DNA from: Stutzerimonas stutzeri
GTDB taxonomy: Bacteria; Pseudomonadota; Gammaproteobacteria; Pseudomonadales; Pseudomonadaceae
DNA length: 64,000 bases
Assembly (NCBI RefSeq): GCF_024448695.1
Contig: NZ_JAMOHY010000012.1
Coordinates: forward strand, 28,489 to 92,488
Direction of reading: 5' to 3'
Shown: piece after piece, positions 51,562-59,961 of the stretch
Numbering within the stretch: the first letter of the stretch is position 1
How the letters are laid out: the number at the start of each line of letters is the position of its first letter
The notes under the pieces: model-generated
What the model was told of the DNA's origin: nothing
The model's input: the letters and a program-made list of their open reading frames with translations, nothing else
The model's database searches: none
Position numbers and translations under genes: made by a program

Positions 51562-52305
51562 TCAAGCCAGCGTGTAACCGTTGTCCACCACCCAGTCCTG
51601 CCCATATACGCCACGAGCGCCTTGGGAAAGCTGGAAAAGAACGACGTTGGCAACTGCTGCGGCTTCCAGGAAATGGCCTGGCAGCAGACGCTTGCTCACG
51701 CCTTCCGCCACCTGTTCGAACTGCTCGTCGCTCAGCCCCAGAGTGCCCCAGATGGCTGTTGCAGTGGGACCCGGCGAGACGACATTGATGCGCACGTTCA
51801 TCGGTGCGAACTCTACTGCCAGGGTACGCGCCTGGGCGAGCAGCGCCGCCTTGCTGGCGATATAGGCAGCCAACCCCGGAAAAGTTCTGCCTATCAGAAA
51901 GGTGCCGATGAATACCACCGAAGCCGGTTTGGCCAGCTCGTTGCGCAGAGCCCCCAGCGTGTTCAATGCACCCGCACCGTTGACGGCCCACTGACGGTCG
52001 AAGGCGCCCATGTCGAGACTATCGCCCAGCTCGGCAATACCGGCGTTCGGTACCAGATAATCCACCGGCCCCAGTTCCGCCGCCCGACGGGCAAGCGCAA
52101 GCAGGTCGTCTCTTGAGGTCACGTCGCCTGCCAGCCAGTGCAGCTGTTCGGCATAGGTTTCCAGCAGCGGACCAAGGCCACCCACGCTACGCGACATGGC
52201 CAGTACGCGAGCGCCGCGCTGCAGCAACGCCGCGCAAAGGGCCAGGCCGATTCCCGAGCTGGCGCCGGTGATCACCGCGAGGCGATCCTTGAACTCGTTT
52301 TTCAT
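51562..52305 (-). CDS. Short-chain dehydrogenase/reductase
   Basis: A 247-residue classical SDR. The cofactor loop TGASSGIG, NAG (LVPNAGIAELG) and catalytic YIASK are present; thirteen residues before the Tyr, where Ser is usual, there is Thr (FIGTF). NVVSPGPTATAIWG follows as the usual PG motif. Substrate unknown. GGAG six bases upstream of ATG 52305 decides the start among several in-frame ATGs. It lies between the chemoreceptor and nnrS on the same strand. Confidence 0.82.
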   Translation of the reverse strand: MKNEFKDRLAVITGASSGIGLALCAALLQRGARVLAMSRSVGGLGPLLETYAEQLHWLAGDVTSRDDLLALARRAAELGPVDYLVPNAGIAELGDSLDMGAFDRQWAVNGAGALNTLGALRNELAKPASVVFIGTFLIGRTFPGLAAYIASKAALLAQARTLAVEFAPMNVRINVVSPGPTATAIWGTLGLSDEQFEQVAEGVSKRLLPGHFLEAAAVANVVLFQLSQGARGVYGQDWVVDNGYTLA

Positions 52306-52414
52306 CTTCATCTCCGATGCCGGCATTTTGCCGAGCCGCAGGTTGCCCTCCCGCACTGGAAGGGCAGCAGTTTTTCAACAATGGCCAAAGGCCGGGAATG
52401 ATTGGTTCGGGCGA

Positions 52415-53605
52415 TCAGCCCGGATGGCCGTCGACTCGTGCCGCCACCAGCATGGGGGCGTAGCGCCAGACATAAAGGGCAAGTGCAACAGCCCAGCAAG
52501 CCGCTGCCAGCCATAGCGAGGTCAGGGGCAGGAAGGTCGAAAAGAACACCCGAGACAGCGCACCCAGATTGAACAGTACGAAGGCCCAGAAGATACCCGG
52601 TGGCAATTCCAGCGGTCGCCCGGTATGCCCGAGCGTCACCCGCGCGATCATCGCCAGAATCAGCCCGCTCATGGCGCCTACGCTCAGGGCATGCAGGGAG
52701 GGGCTGGGGTTGATCAGCAAACCGAAGTTCCACAGCGCCAGTCCTACTGCCGCCACCACCAGCCACAACATCGCCAGGTGCAGGGACCACAACAGCGGTA
52801 CGCCCCATATTCCCTTGTCATGCCAGCGCAGCAACCGCAACAAATGTCCGGCGCCGATAGCCAGCAACAACAGGCCTGACACCATGCTCTGCTGCAGAGC
52901 AATTCCGCTCGCATAGAGCGCGGCGATCAGCGCACTGCCCACCAGCAGCCCGATATCCAGCCAGACCCAGGGCTTCACACCTTCGACACGACCCAGGCCA
53001 CGCTGGGTGAAGAACGGAATCACACGCCCGCCAATCAACGCCATAAGGGCTGCCACCAGCCAAAGGCCGGCCAATACCCCCTGTCGTTGCAGTCCATCGT
53101 CGCCCAGCGCCAAACCGCAAAGCACCAGCAACTCGGCGCCGATCATCAGGGTGAGCACAGCCACGATGGGATAGTTGCGCTTCTGCCGGACCACCCAGAG
53201 CATCCGCGCCATCAGCACCAACACACCGAGTAAAAACAGCAGATTGAGTGGAATCAACAGGCCCAGTGGCAAGCCCAGCAACCAACTCAAACGCGCAGCC
53301 AGCCACACGCCAGCCAGCACCATCAGCCGGTTGCCGGAAACGCCCGGCTGACCGGTCCAGGTCTGGCCGGCGGTCAGCAAAAATCCGGCAACAATGGCCA
53401 TGGCGAAGCCGAACAGCATCTCGTGACGGTGCCAGGCCAGCCAGCCACCGGTGGGCTGAAAACCCGGCCACAGCCCGGTCCAGGCAGCAATCCACAGCGG
53501 TATGGCCAACATGGCAAAGACGCTGCCTGCGAGAAAGAACGGGCGAAACGCGAGACGCCACACAGGTGGAATACTCAGGGCTTTTCGCCGATCGAGAACT
53601 TGCAC
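52415..53605 (-). CDS. nnrS: NnrS family haem-copper membrane protein
   Basis: A 396-residue membrane protein with 12 helices, found with denitrification genes and linked to relief of nitrosative stress. WRLAFRPFFLAGSVFA at the N-terminus, WHRHEMLFGFAMAIVAGFLLTA and GGRVIPFFTQRG are family signatures; the histidines are likely haem or copper ligands. The start is GTG 53605 with AGGAGG four bases upstream; an ATG 51 bases earlier is in frame but adds a basic stretch not typical of NnrS. An ANR/DNR box lies about 120 bases upstream. Confidence 0.92.
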   Translation of the reverse strand: MQVLDRRKALSIPPVWRLAFRPFFLAGSVFAMLAIPLWIAAWTGLWPGFQPTGGWLAWHRHEMLFGFAMAIVAGFLLTAGQTWTGQPGVSGNRLMVLAGVWLAARLSWLLGLPLGLLIPLNLLFLLGVLVLMARMLWVVRQKRNYPIVAVLTLMIGAELLVLCGLALGDDGLQRQGVLAGLWLVAALMALIGGRVIPFFTQRGLGRVEGVKPWVWLDIGLLVGSALIAALYASGIALQQSMVSGLLLLAIGAGHLLRLLRWHDKGIWGVPLLWSLHLAMLWLVVAAVGLALWNFGLLINPSPSLHALSVGAMSGLILAMIARVTLGHTGRPLELPPGIFWAFVLFNLGALSRVFFSTFLPLTSLWLAAACWAVALALYVWRYAPMLVAARVDGHPG

Positions 53606-53726
53606 AAGGCCTCCTGAAAACTTTCTTCTACGGCGGGCAGCGGACAGCTCCGCCACGCCTGAATGACGGCTGCCACGATTACGGCAGCCAGGGTTACTTT
53701 CTACAGCTTAGGGGGCTTTGGCAGAC

Positions 53727-53740
53727 TTGATTGCAATCAG
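53727..53740 (-). promoter_or_regulatory. ANR/DNR box upstream of nnrS
   Basis: TTGATTGCAATCAG, the consensus with a single change at the last base. The first 13 bases are the same as in the nosR box at 62198. Confidence 0.8.
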
Positions 53741-53810
53741 ATTTTTCAAGAGAGGGTGCGCCAACGACGAGCGGCGGCGGCGCACAGGGGAACCTGTAGC
53801 GTATTTTTTT

Positions 53811-53883
53811 GCAGGAGCAGACCATGCCCGCAGTGGGAATCATGCCCTGGCGAGGAGCCTTTCGCGGACCTTGTCCGCCCCAC
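53811..53883. repeat. REP-like pair between nnrS and tatE
   Basis: GCAGGAGCAGACCATGCCCG (53811-53830) and the opposed TTCGCGGACCTTGTCCGCCC (53861-53880) are arranged as an inverted pair like a REPIN. The second copy is the clearer REP. No gene is seen in this gap of about 330 bases besides the DNR box. Confidence 0.5.
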
Positions 53884-53935
53884 AACAGAGGAAGGCGACT
53901 GCTCCTGCAGCAGAAGCAGCCGTCTTCAAGCGGGT

Positions 53936-54112
53936 CTATTTGATCTCGTGCTTGACCGGCTCAGGGGTGCTTTCCCCTTCGTTTACCGATTTGCGAAAGC
54001 CGCTTATGGCGCTGCCCAGATCCGAACCGAGGCCGCGCAGGCGCTTGGTGCCGAACAGCATGACCACGATCAGCAGAATGATCAGAAGCTGCCAGATACT
54101 GATACCCATCAT
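53936..54112 (-). CDS. tatE: TatA/TatE-type translocase subunit of the nos operon
   Basis: A 58-residue protein with one membrane helix (about 3-20), the hinge [10 protein letters not shown] and an amphipathic helix [14 protein letters not shown], as in TatA/TatE. A dedicated tatE is known at the end of the nos operon in P. stutzeri, where the Tat pathway exports folded NosZ. GAGG eight bases before ATG 54112 supports this start. It follows nosL by 33 bases. Confidence 0.92.
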   Translation of the reverse strand: MMGISIWQLLIILLIVVMLFGTKRLRGLGSDLGSAISGFRKSVNEGESTPEPVKHEIK

Positions 54113-54145
54113 TTCATTCACCTCATTGAAGTTGTCTGTTGCCGC

Positions 54146-54748
54146 TCAATGACCCGCATGGTCGTGTTCTTGATCGGACGCCTCATGCCCCATCTGTTCC
54201 ATGTGCTTCATGTTCTCCAGATGGTCGCCGTGGTCCATGTGCTCCATGCCCACGCCTTCCTGCAATACCGCCTGGTCTATCTCCTCGAAGCGCAGCACAC
54301 GGCCTCCATGCTCGGCGGCCAGCTGCCGTGCTGCAGCCTCATCGGAGAAAGACGCCAGCACCGCGCCCATGGCGCCCTTGAGCTGCGTGCCAGCCACATA
54401 CCAGGCGCTTTTCGCGTCGATCAGATGAGCATCATCGGGCTGCTCCCAGCTGCCGTGAGCCATGTCATGCACGTAGAGCCGTACGTCCAATACGCGATTT
54501 TCCGGCTGCAGCCACCAACCGATCATTTCCCCCGTGGAACAAAACTTCTTCACCCCGCCCTTTTCTATCGCCTGGCCCTTGGGACCTGGAAAGTCGAGGA
54601 CGACCATGCCGCAGACATGGCATTCGTCATCGGCGTGAAAGGCCAACGGCTCCTGTACCTGGGTGGTTTGCTCACTTTCGCCACAACCCGTCAGCAACAA
54701 CATGGCAATTAAAACCCCGGAGGCCTTGGTGTAAAACGCTTTCATCAT
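54146..54748 (-). CDS. nosL: Copper chaperone lipoprotein NosL
   Basis: A 200-residue outer-membrane lipoprotein: lipobox LTGC, then the copper motif DECHVCGMVV and FCSTGEMIGWW. NosL passes Cu(I) to NosZ for the CuZ site. The last 35 residues are rich in His and Met (HMDHGDHLENMKHMEQMGH and DHAGH), beyond the core domain, and would bind more metal. AAGGA before ATG 54748 fixes the start; the longer frame upstream is a shadow of nosY. Confidence 0.93.
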   Translation of the reverse strand: MMKAFYTKASGVLIAMLLLTGCGESEQTTQVQEPLAFHADDECHVCGMVVLDFPGPKGQAIEKGGVKKFCSTGEMIGWWLQPENRVLDVRLYVHDMAHGSWEQPDDAHLIDAKSAWYVAGTQLKGAMGAVLASFSDEAAARQLAAEHGGRVLRFEEIDQAVLQEGVGMEHMDHGDHLENMKHMEQMGHEASDQEHDHAGH

Positions 54749-54770
54749 TGCAATTCCTTCAGAACTAGAT

Positions 54771-55598
54771 TCAGGCAAGCCGACGGCGGAACACGCCATA
54801 GGCGCACAACAGCGAGACGCCAACCCAGACCAGCAGGCACAACCAGAGCGCCGCAGTAGGCATGGGCAGATCGCTGCCCAGCGACAGCACACCCATGGCG
54901 CTGCCGCCCTCGAAACCGGACAGGTTGATCAGCCGGTAGATATCGGCGGGATTGAGCAGCAGCAGCCAGGGCAGCAATTCGGGACTGAACTTGCCCTCGC
55001 TGAGCACCAGCAGCGCCAGCAGCACCAGATCGAAGACCAGCACGAAAAGAAACCAGACGCCCAGCGCCAGGCCGGCAGCGCTGGACTTCTCGCCGACCTT
55101 GCTGCTGATCACGTAGGCCAGCGCCAGGAACACCCAGCCCAGCAGGGTCGAGGAGATCATGAAGCGCCCGAAGGCCCAGACCAGCATGCCCAGCTCGATA
55201 TCCTCGACCAGCAGCGCGATGGCTACCGCCGCACAGCCGAAGCCGATCAGCACTGCCAGCGCCAGAATCAGTCCATGACCGACGAACTTGCCCAACAGAA
55301 TCTGTCCACGTCCCAGCGGATAGGTCAGCAGCAGCATCAGCGTGCCGCCCTCGTCCTCACCGACGATGGCGTCATAGGCCAGCAGCAGCGCAATCAGCGG
55401 CATGAGGAAGGTGGCAAGGCTCGCCAGGCTGGCGATGGTCGCCGGAATCGAGGTGAAGCCCAGTTGCCCCGAAGCCGCCGCCCCCAGCCAGGCAATACCC
55501 ACCGCGAGCACTGCGAACAGCAGACTGATGGCCAGCAACCAGCGGTTGCGCAGGCCGTCACTGAGCTCCTTGCGGGCAATGTTCCAGACCTGATTCAT
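54771..55598 (-). CDS. nosY: NosY, ABC permease for NosZ copper-site assembly
   Basis: A 275-residue membrane protein with six helices. It forms an ABC transporter with NosF and couples to NosD in the periplasm; recent work shows the complex helps move copper from NosL to NosZ. Conserved [18 protein letters not shown] at the N-terminus and [19 protein letters not shown] in the middle are of this family. It overlaps nosF by four bases. Confidence 0.95.
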   Translation of the reverse strand: MNQVWNIARKELSDGLRNRWLLAISLLFAVLAVGIAWLGAAASGQLGFTSIPATIASLASLATFLMPLIALLLAYDAIVGEDEGGTLMLLLTYPLGRGQILLGKFVGHGLILALAVLIGFGCAAVAIALLVEDIELGMLVWAFGRFMISSTLLGWVFLALAYVISSKVGEKSSAAGLALGVWFLFVLVFDLVLLALLVLSEGKFSPELLPWLLLLNPADIYRLINLSGFEGGSAMGVLSLGSDLPMPTAALWLCLLVWVGVSLLCAYGVFRRRLA

Positions 55599-56521
55599 AG
55601 CGTGCCCTCCGCAACCCGCACGTCACCGGCGCGTTCCATGTAGTAGCGATACAGATCCTCCAGCGACGGCTGATGAATCTCGACGTCTTCCGGCTCGCCT
55701 TCCCCGAGCAGCTCGCGCAGCAGCGGCAGCTTGTGACCGTTGATGGCAACAACCTCGACCCCATCTTCACCATGTCGCTGCGCCGCATAGCCCGCTGCAG
55801 TCCAGCGCTCCAGCCAGGCTTCGCTCTGGCTGACCCCACTGGCGCGAATACGCGTCGGCAAACCGGCTTCACTGCGCAACTGCCTGATACTGCCAATGGC
55901 CTGCATGCGCCCCTTGGCGAGAATGGCCGCACGGTTGATATGCGCTTCCACACCGGGCAACACGTGGGAGCAGAGAATCACACTGGTGCCGCTGCGACGC
56001 AGACGATCGACCAGCTGATAGAGGTCCTGGGTGGCGATGGGATCAAGGCCCACCGTCGGCTCGTCAAGCAGCAACAGGCGCGGCTCACCCAGTACAGCCT
56101 GGGCCAGCCCCAGTCGCTGGCGCATACCCTTGGAATAGGTTTTTACCCGCCGATCCGCCGCATGAGCCAGGCCGACCTGCTCAAGCAGGTCATCGACCTG
56201 GCCCAGTGGCGTGCTTTTCAGGCGGGCGAAATGGCGCAGGGTTTCGCGGCCGGTCAGTTGTGGATAGAAGGTCACGTTCTCCGGCAGATAGCCCATCTGG
56301 CGGCGGACATCGGTGGTGCGTGGATCACGCCCCAGCACCTGTACGTGCCCTTCGCTGGGCTGCAGCAGACCGAGAATCAGCTTCATGGTGGTGGTCTTGC
56401 CGGCGCCGTTATGGCCGAACAGCCCCAGCACCTCGCCTTCGCCCAGGGTCAGGTTCAAATCGTGCAATACGGTCATGTCGCCATAACGCTGGCTGACGCC
56501 CTGAATCTCTACAGCACTCAT
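55595..56521 (-). CDS. nosF: NosF, ABC ATPase for NosZ copper-site assembly
   Basis: A 308-residue ATPase: Walker [11 protein letters not shown] (about 37-46), signature [13 protein letters not shown], Walker [14 protein letters not shown] and switch His in SHVLPG. The C-terminal 80 residues form the NosF-specific extension ending in [10 protein letters not shown]. The ATG overlaps the nosD stop by four bases (ATGA); the longer frame upstream is a shadow of nosD. Confidence 0.96.
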   Translation of the reverse strand: MSAVEIQGVSQRYGDMTVLHDLNLTLGEGEVLGLFGHNGAGKTTTMKLILGLLQPSEGHVQVLGRDPRTTDVRRQMGYLPENVTFYPQLTGRETLRHFARLKSTPLGQVDDLLEQVGLAHAADRRVKTYSKGMRQRLGLAQAVLGEPRLLLLDEPTVGLDPIATQDLYQLVDRLRRSGTSVILCSHVLPGVEAHINRAAILAKGRMQAIGSIRQLRSEAGLPTRIRASGVSQSEAWLERWTAAGYAAQRHGEDGVEVVAINGHKLPLLRELLGEGEPEDVEIHQPSLEDLYRYYMERAGDVRVAEGTL

Positions 56522-57828
56522 GAGTTGGGCTCCTGCGTTGTGTTCATCAGTTTCTCGGTAGGCAGTTTCATCAACGGGTGGCTGTCCTGCACCCCCGGCG
56601 ACTTGATCACCGGAAATGCCCGCTGCACCCAGCGCAGCACTTCGATACTGGGGCTGTTCATCAGCAGACGCACCTGCGGGTACATCCACAGCAAGCGGTC
56701 GACGTTGTCGTTGGGCTCGTAGGGAATATCCCCCAGTCCGTCTTCGTTGCGATCCCATCCCAGGTAATCGCTCCAGTAGTTGCCACGTCCGTCGACCGAC
56801 CATTCCTGGGTCCGTGTGGCCACGTATTTGACCTGTTGGACATTCCCGACGAAGGCGTTTCCGCTGATGCGGTTATCTTCCGAACCTGCGGTCAGGTGGA
56901 TACCCAGGTCGCTGCGCTGGAAATGATTGTTCTCGATGATGTTGAACAACGAGTTGTAGATGAACAACCCCTTGCCCTCGCCGCCGCTGATCATGCTGTC
57001 GCCACCGGTATCACCACGCTCGACATCAGTGACGAAGTTGTCCCGTAGCACCGAGTAAGTGATGTAGTTCATCAGCACACCGTAGTTCTGATCGTGCTCG
57101 GAGCGATTGCCGATCACCGTCAGCTTGCGGCTCTGCATCAGCGCATAGCCAGTGCGGGTCCGGCGCGTGACATTGCCGATCACCCGGTTATCGTGGGAGA
57201 ACATGTAGTGCACGCCGTAGCGCAGATCCTCGAACAGGTTGCGCTCGATGCTGTTGCCATTGGAGTTGTCGATATAGATGCCGTCACGCGCATTCCAGAC
57301 GTGGTTGTCGAGCACGCGGGCGCCTTTGACGGAAAACAGATGTATGCCGTTGCCGCGATCCTGGGAACGCAGGCTCAGCTCACCTTCGATCCGGTTGCCC
57401 TCGATCAGCACATTCTGATTGAGCTCAGACCAGATACCGAAACCCGCGCCCTGCAGGTAGTTGTTGCGGATTACCGCACCATTGGCAGTGGGCTCCAGAA
57501 AGATCGCCGCGTTCATATGGGTCAGGTCACGGCCCGACTCGCGCAGCTCGCACCCTTCGATGGTTACATCGGGCGCACGCACGGTGAGGACGTTGCCCTG
57601 GTTTTCCCCGCGGATCACCGCCCCGGGCGCACAAGCAAGCGTCAGCGGCTGGTCAATGAGAAATTGACCACTGTACTCGCCGGCGGGCAGCGTCCAGCGA
57701 TTTTCACCCTCTGCCTGCAGCGGCAGAGCGGTGATGGGTTGCGGTTCCGCCACGGCGGCACCGCTGGAAATAATCAGCGCTACAAGCGCCAGTGGTTGCA
57801 ACCTACGGGTGGCCTGAAATCCGAGCAC
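56518..57828 (-). CDS. nosD: NosD, periplasmic beta-helix protein for CuZ assembly
   Basis: A 436-residue exported protein with a signal peptide (cleavage after about residue 27, AVAEPQ). The body is a right-handed parallel beta-helix of CASH/PbH1 repeats rich in N-x-I/V-x-N ladders ([29 protein letters not shown]). NosD sits on the NosFY transporter and interacts with NosL and NosZ. It is separated from nosZ by 141 bases that hold a strong hairpin. Confidence 0.95.
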   Translation of the reverse strand: MLGFQATRRLQPLALVALIISSGAAVAEPQPITALPLQAEGENRWTLPAGEYSGQFLIDQPLTLACAPGAVIRGENQGNVLTVRAPDVTIEGCELRESGRDLTHMNAAIFLEPTANGAVIRNNYLQGAGFGIWSELNQNVLIEGNRIEGELSLRSQDRGNGIHLFSVKGARVLDNHVWNARDGIYIDNSNGNSIERNLFEDLRYGVHYMFSHDNRVIGNVTRRTRTGYALMQSRKLTVIGNRSEHDQNYGVLMNYITYSVLRDNFVTDVERGDTGGDSMISGGEGKGLFIYNSLFNIIENNHFQRSDLGIHLTAGSEDNRISGNAFVGNVQQVKYVATRTQEWSVDGRGNYWSDYLGWDRNEDGLGDIPYEPNDNVDRLLWMYPQVRLLMNSPSIEVLRWVQRAFPVIKSPGVQDSHPLMKLPTEKLMNTTQEPNS

Positions 57829-57864
57829 AGCTAATTACCTTCTTCAGCGTCCAGGCGAATAATG

Positions 57865-57897
57865 CAGCACGGCGACCCTGCAAGGGTCGCCGTGCTG
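57865..57897 (-). terminator. Large hairpin between nosZ and nosD
   Basis: Perfect 15-base arms CAGCACGGCGACCCT/AGGGTCGCCGTGCTG around GCA. No T run follows on the minus strand, so it more probably protects the nosZ mRNA end or attenuates reading into nosD than acts as a full terminator. Confidence 0.7.
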
Positions 57898-57969
57898 GAA
57901 AAGCGTGGGATCGATTCGATGCAAGAGCGTATCCCGCTTCAAACCTCTCCCACGAGTACGGCCCTTGCG

Positions 57970-59886
57970 TCAGGCCGGCTCAACCATCATGCGACCGACC
58001 ATTTCCATGTGCAGCGCATGGCAGAACCAGCTGCAGTAGTACCAGTGCAGGCCCGGCTTGTCTGCGACAAAGGTGATCGAAGAAGTCTGCTGCGGGCTGA
58101 TTTCCATGCTCGCACCATGGTTGACCATGACGAAGCCGTGGGACACGTCTTCGATCTGGTCGATGTTGGTGATGGTCACGGTAACCTCATCGCCCTGCTT
58201 GACGGTGAACTCCTGCACGCCGAACGCCGGCGCCATCGAGGTCATGTACACGCGCACCTTGTTGCCGTCGCGAATGACCTTGTTGTCGGTATCGAGGTTG
58301 ATGCCGTCCTTCTTCGCCATTTCCACGGTGGGTGCGAAGAACGGATCGTTGCGGTCCCAGATCTTCTTGGTCTTGATCTGATCGCGACGGGCCATGATGC
58401 AGTCGTGCGGCTCGGCGTAGGTCGGGCCATCGTGGACCAGCTTCATCTCATCACCGGAGATATCGATCAGCTGATCGTTTTCCGGGTGCAGCGGGCCGGT
58501 CGGCAGGAAGCGGTCCTTGCCGAACTTGCACAGCGCAACCAGCCACTTGCCGTCGGCTTCGCTGGTTTCGCAGAGCGAGGCGTGGATGTGGCCAGGCTGG
58601 TAATGCACGTCCAGCTTCTGCTTGATGTAGTTGACCTTCTCACCGTTATAGGCGCGAACGGCGTCGGCCATGTTCCACTTGACCACCTGGCTGTCGATGA
58701 ACAAGGTGGTATAGGCGTTGCCGCGACCGTCGAAGGTGGTGTGCAGCGGGCCGAGGCCCAGTTCCACTTCGGCGGCGATGGTGTCACGCGGGTCCTTGAG
58801 CTTGTCGGCGAACAGGTCAGGCAGCTTGGCGATTTCGATCATCGATACGGTTGGCGACAGCTTGCCATTGGCAATGAAGTACTTGCCGTCGGACGAGGTG
58901 TTCAGACCGTGCGGGTTTTTCGGCACCGGGATGTAGCGGGTGAACTGGCTGTCCTTCTCGGCTTTCTTGCGACCGTCGATCACCGGCACCTTGGAATCGC
59001 CAAGAGTGATGAACTTGCCTTCCTTTACTGCCTTCTCCGCAGCGTGAATGTCGAACACCACGACCCAGTCGCGCTCGTTGCGCATCATGCCGCCGAGGTC
59101 ATAGGCCTTTTCCGAGTTGTAGCAGGTGGCAGCGGCGAAGCGACCCGTGTAGTCGGCGTCAGTGTTGTCCAGGTTGCCATCGACGATGATCTGGAAGGCC
59201 ATCTCCATCTTCTCGGCGTCGATCACGTTGTACATGGTGTAGCTGTTCTCATCCTGCAGATCGAAGATCTTGCCGTCGTTCGGGTGCGGGATGACGAATT
59301 CAGCGTTGGCGAACACGTACTTGGTGTGCGGCACTTTCTGCAGACGCAGACCGTGGATGGCCTGGCAGTTCGGCACGGTGATCATCTTGTCGCACTTCAT
59401 GATATCCAGACGGATGCGCGCGACGCGGGTGTTGGCCTTGTCGTTGATGAACAGGTACTTGCCGTCGTACTTGCCGTCAGTCATGGAGATGTGCGGGTGG
59501 TGGCAGTCGCCGTTGAGGAACTTGGCGCTCTCGCCCATGATCGCGCGACTTTCGTTGGTCAGGCCCCAGCCGGTGGCGGAGTCGACGTTGAACACCGGGA
59601 TGCGCATCAGTTCGCGCATCGACGGGACGCCCATCACACGCACTTCGCCCTGGTGGCCGCCGCTCCAGAAACCGTAGTAGTCGTCCAGCTCGCCCGGCGC
59701 GACGTGAATGTTCTGCTGCGCATTCTTCACCGCGGCAGCCCAGGACTCGCGGCTCATTACTGCGCCGCCGAAAGCGGTCGCCGCTACGGCCGCGCCGGTA
59801 ACCGCGCTGGCGCCGAGGAAGCCACGGCGACTCAGGCCGAGCTTCTCTGGGGCTTGCGGGGTGTTCTTGGAATCTTTTTCGCTCAT
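57970..59886 (-). CDS. nosZ: Nitrous-oxide reductase
   Basis: A 638-residue periplasmic multicopper enzyme that reduces N2O to N2, the same length as in P. stutzeri. A twin-arginine signal (SRRGFLGAS, residues about 19-27) shows Tat export. The beta-propeller supplies the seven His of CuZ, and the C-terminal cupredoxin domain has the CuA motif CSWFCHALHMEM near 614-625. Clade I type. It lies 75 bases after nosR, enough for its own promoter, though no clear one is seen. Confidence 0.98.
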   Translation of the reverse strand: MSEKDSKNTPQAPEKLGLSRRGFLGASAVTGAAVAATAFGGAVMSRESWAAAVKNAQQNIHVAPGELDDYYGFWSGGHQGEVRVMGVPSMRELMRIPVFNVDSATGWGLTNESRAIMGESAKFLNGDCHHPHISMTDGKYDGKYLFINDKANTRVARIRLDIMKCDKMITVPNCQAIHGLRLQKVPHTKYVFANAEFVIPHPNDGKIFDLQDENSYTMYNVIDAEKMEMAFQIIVDGNLDNTDADYTGRFAAATCYNSEKAYDLGGMMRNERDWVVVFDIHAAEKAVKEGKFITLGDSKVPVIDGRKKAEKDSQFTRYIPVPKNPHGLNTSSDGKYFIANGKLSPTVSMIEIAKLPDLFADKLKDPRDTIAAEVELGLGPLHTTFDGRGNAYTTLFIDSQVVKWNMADAVRAYNGEKVNYIKQKLDVHYQPGHIHASLCETSEADGKWLVALCKFGKDRFLPTGPLHPENDQLIDISGDEMKLVHDGPTYAEPHDCIMARRDQIKTKKIWDRNDPFFAPTVEMAKKDGINLDTDNKVIRDGNKVRVYMTSMAPAFGVQEFTVKQGDEVTVTITNIDQIEDVSHGFVMVNHGASMEISPQQTSSITFVADKPGLHWYYCSWFCHALHMEMVGRMMVEPA

Positions 59887-59961
59887 GGGGTTTTGCTCCT
59901 TTGGGACATCTTGTCAAAAACGGGTCTTGCTACCAGTTTCGAGCAGCTCGCAACCGAGCAC

